64,000 nucleotides of DNA from Adiantum capillus-veneris (GCA_014529385.2 CM043953.1:91023842-91087841); one strand, 5' to 3'. Positions 1-29,548 are shown, counted from the stretch's first letter. Numbers and translations: made by a program. The notes: a model not told the origin generated them from the letters alone.

Positions 1-312
1 ATAGCCAAATGTGGATCTCCAAGTGCCCACACAACCCACATAATTAGAATCAATGTATCCAACTATAGATGCATCACTGTTCCCAAAACATAAGCACTTG
101 TTAGTTGAACCCTTGATGTATCTCAAGAGATGCTTCATTGCTTCCTAATGCTTTCTGTCCTTGTTTGCTATATACCTGCTGACCACTCCCACTACAAATG
201 CAATGTTAGTCACGTGCTAACCATGGTGAACATGAGACTGCCAACTGCCAAAGAATCTGGCACCTTTTTCATCTCTGCCTTTTTAGCATTCAATTTGGGG
301 TAATCATTCTTG

Positions 313-918
313 CTAGTTTTTACATATGCTATCATTGGGGTACTCAATGCTTTCCCCTTGCATGTTAAAATGTTGCAAGACCTTGTGAATATACTCTTCC
401 TGTGATAGTTCAAGTATTCCACGTTGACAATCTCTCTTGACACGCATACCAAGAAAGTGATGTGCATTGCCCAAATCCTTCATGACAAACTGCTTGCTTA
501 AGGCATCCTTGAGAAGTGCAATCTCATCTTTTGACTTCTCGGCTATAAGCTTATCATCCACATACAAGAAGTGATCCTCTTGGCTCTATACATAACTTTG
601 GGATTGAATGTACTTATCAAACTTGCTATACCAGTGCTTTGAGCCTTGCTTTAGTCCATACAAAGCTTTCTTGAGTTTACACACCAGTTCTGCCCTTGTT
701 GGATTCTCAAGCTTTATCTCAAAACCTTTTGGATGCATCATGTAGACATCTTCCGCGAGATCCCAATGAAGAAACATCATCTTCACATCCATTTGGACCA
801 GTTCCATGTCCTCTATGGCTACTAAACCAAGCACAAGACGTAGTGTAGTCATCGTGACTATTGGGGAAAAGATATCATCAAAATCTACACCTTTTTTTTT
901 TCTTGAATACTTTAACAA
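313..918 (-). pseudogene. copia reverse transcriptase fragment
   Basis: Two frames together cover much of a copia RT. The upstream piece (918-586) contains the DFDDIFSPIVTMTTLR block, a QMDVKMMFL block (normally QMDVKTAFL) and KKALYGLKQ. The downstream piece (567-313) begins at the catalytic MYVDDK box and continues into KDLGNAHHFLGM. The normal function is reverse transcription of element RNA in the virus-like particle. The catalytic YVDD residues are intact, but a frame break between the two pieces removes continuity. The family assignment is secure from motif order; activity is not expected. Confidence 0.85.
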
Positions 919-1224
919 TCTAGCCTTATACTTAGGCTAGGGATCTTCTGCCATGTATTTCTTCTTGTACACCTATTTGCAAGCCAATGCTTGTTTAGCC
1001 TCTAGTAACTCTGTCCATTCCCAAGTTTGATTAGCTAAGATTGAGTTATACTCAGATTGCATAGCATGTTTCCACTTCATGCTATCTTGTATCTAAATAG
1101 CTTCTTTATAACAAGTGGCCCACCATAGTCTCAGTGTGACTATTAAGTCTAATCGTAGCTGAAAACGCCCAGGTGCACGAGATACACAAGTAGATCGTAT
1201 GAGTGCCTGACTATTGGATTTCTC

Positions 1225-1684
1225 TCACTCTGGAGAAACATTTGTCTTTGTACTAGTGGAAGGTACATCATTAGCACACCCAACATTCTGTGTAACTGGT
1301 TGTGAGGCAACATCCTCAAACCTTACTTTGCAATATTCAATCTCTTTCATTGATTGTCTATCAATATTAGACTCATTGAATATCACCTGTGAGCTATATA
1401 TAACCTTTTTAGATTTTTGGGTACCAGAGATGATATCCATCTCTGTGTCCACACTATATCCAATGAAGATGCACTTGTGTGATTTGGGATCCAGCTTCTG
1501 GCTAAGCTCTTTTGGCACATGTGAGAATGCCTCACACCCAAAAACACGTAATCTGTTGTAATTAGGCTGTTTGCCCATGCCACATCTCTTGCAGAATCTT
1601 ATACTTCAGTGGTGTACTAGGTGACCAATTTATCAAGTAAACAATTGTCGTAACAGCTTCGCCCCAAAACTCATGAGTTAAAGT
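1225..1684 (-). pseudogene. copia integrase C-terminal fragment
   Basis: The piece starts at about 1684 with a copia integrase block (FWGEAV then VYLINW, normally FWAEAV and YLINR) and continues after a frame shift near 1570 into LRVFGCEAFSHVP and KCIFIGYS, the usual region after the integrase core. The N-terminal half of integrase, gag and protease are missing because the copia sequence is cut at about 1684. The first block is read in one open frame with gypsy sequence upstream, making a chimeric 109-codon frame (1891-1562). Confidence 0.8.
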
Positions 1685-3165
1685 CAATGCCACCCTTTTC
1701 CATTGATCTACAGTCAAATGGGCCGGCATAATTCCTTCTTGCAAAAAGATCATTATCTCCTCATACCATGTCCATGGAAGAATTTCTAGATTTATAGAAA
1801 CTTTCTCTTCTGCTTTTGCTCTGAACATATGTGTATCTAGAAATTCGTCTTCAGCACCAGTTGGTGCTTCCCTTGAATCCAATCGAGACAACTAGTCCAC
1901 AACTACATGTTGTGCACCTTGCCAATGTACCACTTCAAACTCAAATTCTTGCAATAGGATCATCCACCTCGCCAATCTGTCTACCAAATTCTATTCATGG
2001 ACAAGGAGTAGCAATGCTGAGTGATCCATATGAAAATAAAATAATTTCTCAAGTAAAGAATGTTGAAACTTCTTCACTGAATACATCATTCCCAAACATT
2101 CTCTTTCCGTCATATCAAATAATTCTTCTCAGCTACAAAATGCTATCTACTAGCATAATAAAATGTTTGAAGCCATCCATTAATTGTTTCCTGCATCAAT
2201 ACACTTCTGATTGCGTTGTCGGAGGTGTCAACAAAAACATGGAAATCCTTTTCCCAATCCGGAGGTAAAAGGACTTGTGCTCTGGTCAACATGATTTTGA
2301 GATGGCGGTAGACCAAATCACATTCTAGAGTCCATTTAAATTCATTCTTATCCACATGTGCCATTGCATTCAATGGCACCGCAATAAGAGCCAAAAACCC
2401 CTTAGTGTTGACCATGCCATCGTACTTGACCCAGAAACTGCAGAGTTGCCTTTGGTGAACTGTGTGGTGGTGTTTTCATGATGGCCGCAATTTTGCGGGG
2501 ATCTATCACAAGTCCTTGCTTGGAAATAATGTGTCCCAACAACATTCCGCTTGCCATGGCAAACACACACTTCATCAAATTAAAACTTAACCTCGTTTCT
2601 CGACATTTTTTGAAACAAAGCCTAAGATGATGCAAATGCTTCACTTTTTCTCAAAAAATAGAGAAATCATCCTAAAAAATATGCATGAAGTCCATGAGAT
2701 ATGGACCAAATATCTGCTACATATCCCTTTGGAATGTATTAGATGCATTCCGATTGGTTATAGCCACTATAACCATCCGCAAAAGAGTACACTTGTTGAT
2801 CTGCAACTTCATCCAAAATAGAATCCAACAATGGGAGTGGGAAGTGGTCTAGCATCGTAGTTGCATTCAGCTTGCAGTAATCAACACAGATCTGCAACTT
2901 CTTGTTCTTTTTACGGACCATGACAATCCATGAGATCCAATTTGGATTTTCAATCTATCCAATTTCTATTTTACTTGTTTGGCATAATTCGACTTCATGC
3001 AATACCTGGCTTGCTTGGTAGGAACCACATCCTTCTTCAAATTGATATGATATTGGTTAAATCTAGGATCAAGACCCTTCATATCTAAATAATCCCATGC
3101 AAACACATCCATGAACTCCATCAACAACTTTATAAGATTGGTTCGGAAAGGGATCCACACAAATC
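1685..3165 (-). mobile_element. Ty3/gypsy pol fragment (RT-RNase H-linker)
   Basis: On the minus strand the order is a pre-RT/RT N-terminal stretch (3160-2966), RT core with ICVDYCKLNATT and YSFADGYSGYNQ (2921-2739), RT thumb with KCVFAM and LGHIISKQG (2644-2402), RT-RNase H connection and RNase H start with VFVDTSDNA (2415-2143), then the post-RNase H linker with LSRLDSREAPTG (about 1895-1685). The normal FxGxSGYNQ block is altered to FADGYSGYNQ. Stops and shifts separate the blocks. The element stops before the integrase zinc finger, where copia integrase sequence takes over in the same orientation. Confidence 0.8.
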
Positions 3166-3884
3166 TTAAAGTCCACTAACATGTCCTACACAACTACATG
3201 CTCTATCTTGTGAGCATGGTGGAGCTCACTCACAAGAAGACACATCTTGTCTCTTGCTTATCACATGTCAACAATAAAATCAAGACTGTGTTCTCTTGTA
3301 CCTAAGATACATGCATATGATATAACAAGCCACTCTAGGCTCCCCTAGAAATCACTAGCAATCCACAATGCATCTAGAAAGACTGCTCTCTAAGTAGTAT
3401 ACAATATCCACAATCTCCTAACTGTCTGGCTAAGATCAAATTATATCTTAGCGGAGGAACATAGTGCACGTGTTTAAGTGTATATGATGCACCTATGGGC
3501 TATGACAAGCGTACATCTCTTGCTCCTGCGATGTCAAATGTTGAACCATCGGCCAAGTGCGTATGACCAAAGCTCCTACTAGATAAAGTGCTAAACTACT
3601 CACGATGTGGTGTGACATAGAAAATTGCATCCTTATTTTGGAGAGTACTCGCTGGATATATAATGGTTATGGTTTTGAATGTTTGGTTGTGACTTTCGAT
3701 GGAAATGTTACGATTTTGTTTATGGTTATTGTGAGCACTTAATGGTCTCATCATTTTGTTATGGTTAGGGTAATTTGCTTATGATTTTGGTGAGTACTCG
3801 CTGGATATGCTATAGTCATGGCCTTTGCTTTTTTGTGTGGCTATATGCTTTTGATTCTGGTGAAGGATTTTTTGGTCTCTCTTG
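3166..3884. other. Unassigned intergenic sequence with a weak direct repeat
   Basis: No coding similarity was seen. A 17-bp core GAGTACTCGCTGGATAT occurs at 3643 and again at 3792, about 149 bp apart, with similar TTTTGG sequence before each. This suggests a short decayed duplication. Nothing else is supported. Confidence 0.4.
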
Positions 3885-4110
3885 TTATTTGTAAATTCGG
3901 GCTGCGCATAAGTAGCTCTCTGGAACTTTGTAAATTCGGGTGTGAAATAAATTCAGGATGCACAAAAACTACTCTCCAGAATTTTGTAAATTCGGGCTGC
4001 ACAAAAACTACTCTCTGGAATTTTGTAAATTCGGGCTGCACAAAAATTACTCTCTGAAATTATGTAAATTCGAGCTATAAAAGTAAATTCGGGCTGCAAC
4101 ACTAAAAACC
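3885..4110. repeat. 39-bp minisatellite
   Basis: Units beginning GTAAATTCGGG start at about 3891, 3930, 3986, 4025 and 4064, giving spacings of 39, 56, 39 and 39 bp, with a partial unit near 4082. The unit carries GTAAATTCGGGCTGCAC followed by ACTACTCTCTGGAA. Because 39 is a multiple of three, several frames stay open on both strands; these are by-products of the repeat and not genes. Confidence 0.85.
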
Positions 4111-4173
4111 ATGTGAAAAGACAGTAGTGCAACATCTTCAACTTCACAAACCCATGTCATTTCAAACTGCAGA

Positions 4174-4740
4174 TTATAAAAGTTTCAATTGAATAGGTGG
4201 ACTTTGTGTAAACATCATTAAAACTCTCATTGAAGAGGCTTGGATAGAGTAAGAGCTACCATCATATGTGGCTAGGGTAAAAGAGCGCTCACCATCAGTT
4301 GTTTCTACATGCTCACAAGAAGAAATTGTGGCATAAAAGCTTCTCACACCATCACAAACTTGGACGGTCCGTCCAATAAGACCTTCCACGTCCTTTACTC
4401 CACTATGACGATTTGTCAAGGGGAGTTAAGCATTACAAGTATGACAACAAAAGGTGGATGCAAGATCCACTAATAGAGTTTTTGTACAACAATGCGAACA
4501 AAAGATGCGAGGACGCTCGTCAAATCGGATGTGATGGTGGCCATGTTGATGCTTTCTTCTAAGCTTTCCCGTTTGACGAGCGGGCTTTTCGGGTTGGGTG
4601 AGTAGACCTCCCATATCCACCTTTTGCCTTCCATGACCAAGATGGGTTAGGGTGACATGCTCTTGGACTTGGTGGATACTTTCTCTTGCTAGCAAGTCTA
4701 TCTCCTTTGGTCTTTTTGCAGCCGTGTTTATGTTGTGCAC
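4174..4740 (-). other. Unrecognised Cys-rich open frames
   Basis: Two minus-strand frames (4740-4426 and 4419-4174) lie end to end in different frames. The first is basic and histidine-rich and has two CxxC pairs (CSHC and CHTC) spaced like a zinc-binding site. The second contains GLIGRTVQVCDGVRSFYATI and an acidic C-terminal part. They could be halves of one broken protein of a mobile element. I do not recognise the family, and the neighbouring MULE-like fragment is on the other strand. Confidence 0.25.
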
Positions 4741-4806
4741 CCAAGATACAGGGGCTCACCATGATGTCATTGCCTAAAGGTAACTCTATGGATAGTACTT
4801 TCAAGA

Positions 4807-5010
4807 ATGGGAGACATCCGACCCACCGCTTTGGTCATTGACAAGTCACAACAAGAATTAGAGGCATTTCTTAAGGTGGTCAATGAAGATCCACATTGTT
4901 GGGAGACAATAAATGAAGGAGAGCATCGCCAAATTTCATGTCACATTAATCTATGTTGGTTCCATGCTAAGAAAGCATGGGTAGATAACCTCCTTCCTCA
5001 GGTAAGCAAT
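4807..5010 (+). pseudogene. MULE-type transposase domain fragment
   Basis: The translated stretch contains TALVIDKSQQELEAF, then about 30 residues later INLCWFHAKKAW and NLLPQV. This is the arrangement around a catalytic Asp and the CxxH pair of the MULE transposase domain (typical form ViDks...E...lCwFHv.raW). A splice-donor-like CTCAG/GTAAGC follows at about 4999-5004. The rest of the transposase is absent nearby, so this is an isolated exon or a fragment. The call rests on motif spacing only. Confidence 0.45.
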
Positions 5011-5058
5011 AGGAAAATGTGCCACCACTTAAAGACATGTAAGCAAGAGGAATGCTAA

Positions 5059-7559
5059 AGGTGAATGTGACATCACTGTCACTGGCATACGAATCCACTG
5101 TTCTAGCATGTGTCAAAACCACATCTACATCTCGCATACTTTGTTGTTGTTGCCCCTTTCTCAAGGATCAGATGGTCAAGCCATGAAGTCGTGCCAAAGC
5201 TTGCATCCCTCGCTTCCAAATCACCCGATCATTGCTGCACTTTGACCATCCCAAGATCGCAAATCAACGCCGTGAAGACGAAAAAAAATCATTTGACATT
5301 GCCTCTTTGTCAATGGCACCCAAATTTGGCCAGCCGTATCTCGGCAACTGCGACTTTGATCAATGAGCCATCAATTTTGGCCAACTCCACACAGTGCACA
5401 CTATCTGCTAGAACCCCGACAGAGCTAAGAAAACTCCAAATGGCATGCCTATCAAGGCGGTCGAACTGCCACACAAGTAGCCCCTTTGAAATTTTCAACT
5501 AGCTATAACTTGCCCATTTAAACTCCGATTGAGGATCCAAAAAGACCGACATGCACCAAAACTTGAGCACTTCAAATCTATCTAGTGATAATAGCTCTAA
5601 TCACCTGCTTGCACTTGCCCTATTCGTAGGGGATCTACAAAGCATTCCAAATTTGAACGGCCATAACTTCTACACCATAACTCCGTTCGAGGAGCCGTCT
5701 GGACCGGATTGTAGAGAATCTTGTGCGCCACATTCCAAGGCACATTCCCAATACTTTGAACACATGGAGTAGTCAACCTGATTGGGCCATCATGGAGCCC
5801 TTCTGGCCTAAAAAACCACCTTAAGCATACATTTCCCAATCTCCTTACCTGCCTAGGACCTCCATACCTGCTCTAGTACTTTATCATGCACCTATAGGAA
5901 CCCATAACAGTGCTTGATATTGCTCACAACATCGACCAACTTTGGTTGCATCAATGTGTCGCGGGTTTTTGGGAGGTTGTGGAGTATTGGTCAACCCAAA
6001 AGGCATGGACGGATAAGCAAAAACACCCCTCTATAGAAAAAGTGACTTTATGCTAGTCTTTAGAATGAATAGTTAGCTGGTTGTAAAGAATCAATCAAAA
6101 GGCTAAAGTTTTTCTTTCCTACTATCCTTTTCAAGACAACCTTTATGATAGGAAGAGAATAGTTGTTATGTTTACCTTTTTGATATTAACATATACTCTC
6201 TATTAGGGTAACGGCCAAGTGGCCAAATGGACAACCACTAACCCATCTAGGAACTTTATTCTTCCTCATGTAAAGATTAAAAATTTAGTGAGACGCTTCT
6301 CATTGTTGGACTCCACCAAGCAAGCGGCTTCCTCTTCTCTTCTCCTACTCATCGCACATGCTCCTTAACCATGCTCTCACAATTAGTATCAAAACAATAA
6401 ATAACCTATGCTAAATTTTTGTAATGAACTAATGTTCAAACAAGGCCTTGGTGTCTATGTTAAATTTTTGAAATAGGCGCAAGGCCTTGTTTGATTAATG
6501 CAAGATGAGCAAAAGACATAGCACTTATGATTATACAATGCTAGAAGGTAATCAAGCAACTCATAAGGTAGCACTAGAGAAATAAAGCAACATGGTAGCA
6601 TTAAACTTTAATGCAAGCTAGTGGAAGACATAGTATTGGAATTTTTGTAACGATGGGTAGGAAAAGGGATTGCGCAACAGGAAAGCAAGGCACTTGCAAG
6701 TAGTGCAAACTCTAAACGCAGGCAAGTAGGAGAGGAAGTGTTGGTAAAAAAAGCTCTCAAGGGGTGCAACACCTCACCCTCGTGCACCACTCTCCCACGC
6801 ACGATGTGGCACACACATACGACCATGTACTACCCATCACATGTGCATGGCAAAGACAATTGATAGAGATTTTGGAGCGAACATTTCTTGGCGGAGTTGG
6901 ATGCTGTTGGAGAATCGGACCCAGCCGCATACAGGTTTTGGCATCAACTAGTAGGTGCAGGATTTCATAGGGGGGCTAGACATCTGGCATCCAGGACAAG
7001 CACACATAGAGAGGAATACAAGCACATAATTTGTGTTTTTCTTGAATTATAAGAGACTTTTTTGCATCTCTATCAGTTTTGACTTGATGTATGCCTCAAG
7101 TGGTTTATGACACTAAGCCTCTAATTTTGTGCATAGCCATATATTTGCTTATCAAATTGCTTCTACAGGTATCACTAGATACAGGTTTCACAAGCTTATA
7201 TATGAAGGAACCTCTACCATAAATCAACGAAACCTAAAACCTTGTACGAAAATTACACTCAATGACCCAAATATATGTCAACATGTTTTAACTTTGAAGG
7301 GCAATGGATCCCAAAATCAACCCTCGGTGGACAGGCCAGAAAGATGAACGAACTTACACATCAATAGGTACGCAAAAACAGCAGGATGAACAATGCAAGC
7401 CTTTTTCTGAATTAAATCCCCTTAAATTATGTCAAGGCAACAATCCCACTGGATGCACAATACACCATACTGTCCATACACCTACAATAATTACATTGAT
7501 ACAAAATAGGTACCACAGAGAGCTTCAAAACCTGTGATGTCTCACTTTGTTAACATGGT
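5059..7559. other. Unassigned intergenic region
   Basis: Short open frames here show no recognisable domain and no codon-like continuity. Sequence around 5190-5720, with phrases such as GGCCATAACTTC, resembles the untranslated leaders of plant gypsy elements; compare CCATAACTTTCACAAACGG at 14579 in the leader of the 12.6-kb element. It may be a decayed retroelement leader. From 5880 to 7559 I see nothing that can be supported. Confidence 0.35.
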
Positions 7560-7785
7560 AGAGCAATCCATTAGGTTAATGGGCGCCCCCCGCTTACTGT
7601 ATCCAAATTAAGATCTGGGAAAGTAAACCCATAAAAGTAAAACTCTTCAATATGACCCCTCACTCTCCCATGTCCTCCACCTACAGAGACGGACTCGGGC
7701 CCCTTGCTGCGAGCCAAATGTGTTAGTTACTACAGAGGAGCTCTGCTTCCTGAAGGGACAATGAACCCTTGCTAAAGACACAGCA
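7560..7785 (-). other. Probable 3' UTR of the p24-beta gene
   Basis: Sequence directly downstream of the TAG at 7788-7786. No coding frame is continuous with the gene and no clear AATAAA was seen on the minus strand, so the end of the transcript is not determined. Confidence 0.35.
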
Positions 7786-25066
<17,281 letters not shown>

Positions 25067-25204
25067 TCTTCTCCTGTCTTGAGCAGACGAGTGCGCTTTT
25101 CAGTTTTGAGTCGAGCTGCCTCGGCGATGATTTTAAACGCTCAATTGAGAGAAATCGGGAAGAGAGTCGAGACTATCCATAAATTTGCGGGCCTAAGTAA
25201 GAGG

Positions 25205-25217
25205 GCTCCACTATATA
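25205..25217 (-). promoter_or_regulatory. Possible TATA box of the p24-beta gene
   Basis: On the minus strand a TAGTATATAG sequence (plus 25211-25220) lies about 150 bp upstream of the ATG at 25066. That would place transcription start near 25180 and give a 5' leader of roughly 115 nt. The call is based on position and composition only. Confidence 0.35.
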
Positions 25218-27430
25218 CTAGCACGGCCCTCAGCACTATCTAACACGGGGCCTTAAACTAGTCTTGCTTGGTGGGCGTTGCTATAGAGCTTAACATGACA
25301 TAACATCAAATATCTAGCACTGAGTGAACAAAATACATAGCGAATTGACATAATTTATTCAAAAAGAATTGCATATATGGTGATTGATTACCTTTATAGT
25401 TGTCTATAAAATGGTCCAATTTCATGACATTGATAAAATTTTGAAAAAGAGTTGCATGCATATTTATTTCTCTAAATCAAGCCTAGTCAATTTCTCTTTC
25501 AAAAAGAGAGCTGAAAGAATTGGAAGTTGTATTTTACAAAAAAATGGTTGTTGGTAGAAGGTTTGGCGACATGAGCTATAGTACAATTGATACAGAGACC
25601 CTTCGCATTTCAGAATGGCAAGCGTGCACTTAGCAGGGGGTTGTAGGAGATAGGCTTGCGAATGGGTGTGTAAGTCGTGAGGGTTTTGGGATGCAGTGCC
25701 TTTGTCTGCTCTCCTTGCTGGATTGGTTTTGTTGGTTCCCGAGGTGGCGATAGCAACTAAAGCACTCTCCATGGTTCAACAGCCTCTTATTTAATATAAA
25801 ATTTAAATCTTCTATGGTAAATGTTAGAGGTGAATTCACTATCCATAGAAATAAATTTCTCCTATCTTTTAAGTTTGTTGGCATTGCCCTTACCAAAAAA
25901 GGCAATGCAAATAGGTTCATTGATCTTAAGGAGCTCATTCCATGTCCTTTGTGAGTGAAGTATCGATGACACTACCAATTTGATTGGGCCACAAGCAGTT
26001 CACTTTCAGGCTTTTTTAGTGCACAAGTTCAATGCAATAGGGTGTGGTTACTATGGGTATTTGCAAGCAGGTGTTGCGTAGCAGGGAGGTGTTCTCTTGT
26101 CTGCTCACTAGTGCAAATAGTGGCCTTGTTCTAGTATGGGCTGAGTGCAATCTAGCAGAAAGGCTGATTTATCACGGGTTTTTACGAGCAGGTTTGGGTC
26201 AGTGGATGCATGCTTTCTCATGCCCCTTTGTGATGTGTTTTATCACGCGCAATGGGTTGTGGTTTGAATCAGGTTATACGCAGCAAGGATGAATTTTGTA
26301 AGGTTTTTGCATGCTAGTTTTTTGTCACATCTATACACCACTTGAGTGTCGTGCAAGTGTCCTCAACGGGCGTGTGGTTGCTAAGCCACATGGTCTCTGT
26401 TGAACAGGAGTGTGCTGATTTCTTTATGGTCTATTGGTTACTTTGCGGGTCATCGAACCCCTCGTATGTACCCCAGTTGTGGTTTTTTTTGTATGAGCTA
26501 TGAGGCTCTTGTTCTCATTCCTTTTTGGTTATAGAGCCTTAGATGGATCTATGAGTTGAGGTGCATAAACTTTCTCTCATTTCTACCCTATTCTACTATA
26601 CTAAGCTATGCTAAGTGTTTGCCCATGAGCAAGCGTACATGGAGTATCAATTCTCTTGAATGAAAAACACTTCTTTTCACCATGATCTTCCTCTTTCCTC
26701 GTAGTTCCTTTCTCCTCACTAGGGTGTTTACAGTTTAAAAAGGAGGGTTATACCATGAAATCTTGAAGAACACCATCTGCTCAATTCAAGAAAAGGTTCA
26801 CAAGAGCACAAATATGTATTTTAACAAAGCTCCCTTTTGAGAGGATTATAATACAAGTCCTTTTGGAGGGGGGACTGGCTCCAAGCAAATTCACTCCTCA
26901 TTGAGTTGTCAATTTTAATTGGGTATTTTTTTGGATTACGTGCATGATTATAGTGTTTTTAATGTGTAGTTGTGTAAAGAAATCAGCTCAGTGCAACCTA
27001 TAATCTCCTTGCTTTCTTTCTCTTAAGGAAAACTCTCTCCTTTCATAGTTAAATTCCGTTGAATTCAAAAGTAAGTATTAAATACTCTTACATGTCAAGA
27101 TTTCTCCTTCCCTTGAAACAATATGAACGAACTCTAGTAACATGGGTAGGGGTTTAAGTGTGGCCTTCATTTTGGGTGCCTCAGCTAAAATTGGAGTCCG
27201 GCCTTAATGTTTGGTTGGTTTTGCAACTTTGGAGATAAAGTAACGATGGTTCTAAGTAGATACCTTCAAATCATTGTTTGTTCTTTCATGCTAATACTTG
27301 AATTTTAGAAAACCAAGGATGGGTTCAGGTGACAAAGCCGAAGAGATGGAGAAAGGGTCATTATGAAAACATGGCATCCATGCATGAAAGAGGCTTTCTC
27401 CATTTCCAAACCTACTTGAGGATGGGCAAG
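25218..27430. other. Unassigned intergenic region
   Basis: No supported gene. On the minus strand at about 25938-25464 two overlapping frames contain KGLCINCT in a context weakly like the zinc-knuckle end of a gypsy gag, too decayed to call. The rest, including the plus-strand frame 26044-26292, shows no domain. Confidence 0.35.
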
Positions 27431-27460
27431 TCCCCCCCCCCAAAAAAAAAAAAAAAAACC
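27431..27460. repeat. Poly(C)-poly(A) homopolymer junction
   Basis: About ten C followed directly by about eighteen A. Length is likely unstable in sequencing. Confidence 0.85.
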
Positions 27461-27648
27461 TCTACTCCTTTAGCCCATTCTCAACATGGATTGCAACCAG
27501 TTGAGAGGAAAGAAGGCACCAACCACTCTAATTTGCCCAAGCTGTATCGTGGAGTTCGTGTGAATTGGAGGTCAATAGCTTAGAGCTCACAACAAGATTG
27601 CCGCATTCCTCATTTGAACCCAACCGGAGACTCTTTTCTTTTGCACTC

Positions 27649-27649
<1 letters not shown>

Positions 27650-27730
<81 letters not shown>
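27650..27730. repeat. Compound microsatellite (CT)n(CA)n
   Basis: About 41 bp of CT repeat (27650-27690) followed without interruption by 40 bp of CA repeat (27691-27730). Confidence 0.98.
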
Positions 27731-27731
<1 letters not shown>

Positions 27732-27912
27732 TTCACACCCTCTTATAAATACCATTCTTTTTTTATTGAACATGGATTTTCTTTTTGTTTCAAGAAGGCC
27801 ATCTTAAATTCTTTAACATTTTTTATGCTTATTTGAAACTCACGCTTAGAGAATAGGAAGTTAGGACTTTAACAAGCTCAACCTGCTTATTTGCCAACAC
27901 ATCCTAAATGAA

Positions 27913-28720
27913 GTGATACCTCAAATTGAAAGAAAAAGTTGGGTTAGACTTTTGCTAAGAAGGATTTGGAAGAAGCTAGTCACTTTCTTGGTATGTGTAT
28001 CAAAAGTGACAAGTCAAAGGACAATCTTGAATTGTCTTAAGAATCGTGCATATATAAGGTATTGCATCGTTTCAATTGCAAAGGGGGGAGGCATTAAGAC
28101 CCCCAATGTGACATATGTGAAACTTAGCCAAGATGATTCTCCTAAATTAGATGCTTTGAAGGTTGAGATGGCTTAGATTATCTATTCCTCAGCTGTGTGG
28201 GCAATCTCATGTACACTGTGGTTGCTACAAGGCTATACATTGCATTTGAGTGGGAGTGGTGAGTTTTTACATGGCTAACACTAGCAAGAGACATTGGGAT
28301 GCAATGAAGTATATCCTCAAGTACGTGAAAGGTATATCAAACAAGTGCTTATGCTTCAAAAATAGTGAAGCATCCATGGTTGGATACGTAGATGCATATT
28401 ATGCAAGAAATGTAGACAACAAGAGGTCTACTTCTGGCTATGTTTTCATATTGCACGTCCTCTTCCACTACATAGGCTTAGTATGTTGTAGCATCAAAGG
28501 CTAGCAAGGAAGCTTTATGGCTAGCATAATTAATGGGACCTTGGCATATAACACAAAAAGAAAGAGCGATCCATCACTAAATTGAATCATATTTTGAGCA
28601 TAACTTGCTCCCACTATAGATTATCATCTATGTGCATGGCTTCTTAGAAGCAAGCAAGTTTTCCATAGTTAATTAGCATGGCATAATATACCTAGTTGAA
28701 ATTGCTTAGGTGGTTGTGAG
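27913..28720 (+). pseudogene. copia RT C-terminus and RNase H remnant
   Basis: Degenerate plus-strand copia sequence. 27913-28176 holds a connection region including VTYVKLSQDDSPKLDALK. 28250-28504 has HWDAMKYILKYVKGISNKC, CLCFKNSEASMVGYVDAYY and KRSTSGYVF, the classical copia RNase H/C-terminal blocks. After the stop, ASKEALWLA-type sequence follows in another frame. The same blocks appear at 467-1 on the minus strand, so the fragments may belong to one family. No LTR could be assigned. Confidence 0.8.
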
Positions 28721-29153
28721 GCTTTATTAGAGCATCTCAATCCCTAATACTACTCTCTACCTTCTTTGGAACGTTCCAAGTGGAATGCTCCTCACTAAAA
28801 TTCTAAATTCTTACTCAATATTTTTCACTGAATTTTGAAAAAAGAAAGAAAAGATTATAAACAACCAGAGGTGTCTCTGACATCTAGCGTTTCACAGACC
28901 ACACATGTCGGTAGTGTGCGACACCGCCCAATTTACCAAAATCTACACTCACCAAAGCTGCAAAAGGGAAGGCTACGATGCATGAGGACACCTTTGCTAA
29001 GGGTGTTGCTGATGTGGAGGATTTTGGGGATGATGGAGAGATAAAAGCATACTAACAAGTGGAGCTACTGCTAGTGGCAACTTCCCAATTAACAAGGATG
29101 TCACACTACGTCAATACATGTTGTCCAAACATCTAACTAATCTTAAGGTATTT
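28721..29153. other. Unassigned sequence upstream of the 5.6-kb LTR element
   Basis: No recognised gene. The last five bases, TATTT at 29149-29153, are the target duplication of the following element. Confidence 0.4.
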
Positions 29154-29325
29154 TGTCAGGACACGGGTCCTGTACTCTAAGAACTAGGCTAGACAAGGAC
29201 TACGGCCAAGGGCCGGGCTAGGCAGTGTGGACAAGGGATCCGTCTAGGGCAAGGGGCTAGGAGCCCACCTATAAAGGGAGGTTGGGAGGAGGATCCAGGA
29301 GAGCCTAGTTGCTTAGTTTCTTATA
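29154..29325 (+). repeat. 5' LTR (172 bp) of the 5.6-kb element
   Basis: Compact LTR with a TATA box in CCACCTATAAAGGGAGG near 29268. Six transitions separate it from the 3' copy. Confidence 0.93.
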
Positions 29326-29326
29326 T

Positions 29327-29338
29327 TGGTATCAGAGC
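29327..29338 (+). other. Primer-binding site, tRNA-iMet type
   Basis: TGGTATCAGAGC, a perfect match to the usual plant initiator-Met primer site, one base after the 5' LTR. Confidence 0.92.
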
Positions 29339-29412
29339 TCAGGGGAAGGGAGGAGCTATGGAGGAGGAGGAAGCCTTGCGAGGAGGGGGAAGCCTTGCAT
29401 GGACGATTGCAT

Positions 29413-29548
<136 letters not shown>

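Larger units (their letters stand above)
1..1684 (-). mobile_element. Ty1/copia retrotransposon fragment (IN-RT-RNase H), runs off left edge
   Basis: Read on the minus strand, this stretch gives, in copia order, the C-terminal part of integrase (about 1684-1225), a linker, reverse transcriptase (918-313) and the start of the RNase H/C-terminal region (467-1). The RNase H part reads GYIDSNYVG followed by a degraded RSTSGY-type motif right at the window edge. The frame is broken by several stops and shifts, so this is a dead copy. No LTR is visible; the 3' end lies left of the window. The 5' end is replaced abruptly by gypsy sequence at about 1684. The C-terminal stretch resembles the copia remnant at 27913-28720, so the two may be one family. 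Confidence 0.85.

Noticed and set aside
1214-1561. Plus-strand 115-codon frame at the left edge
   Set aside because: Lies opposite clear copia integrase sequence on the minus strand.
25464-25938. Possible gypsy gag zinc knuckle on the minus strand (KGLCINCT)
   Set aside because: Only one CxxC pair is visible and flanking frames are broken; too weak to call a feature of its own.
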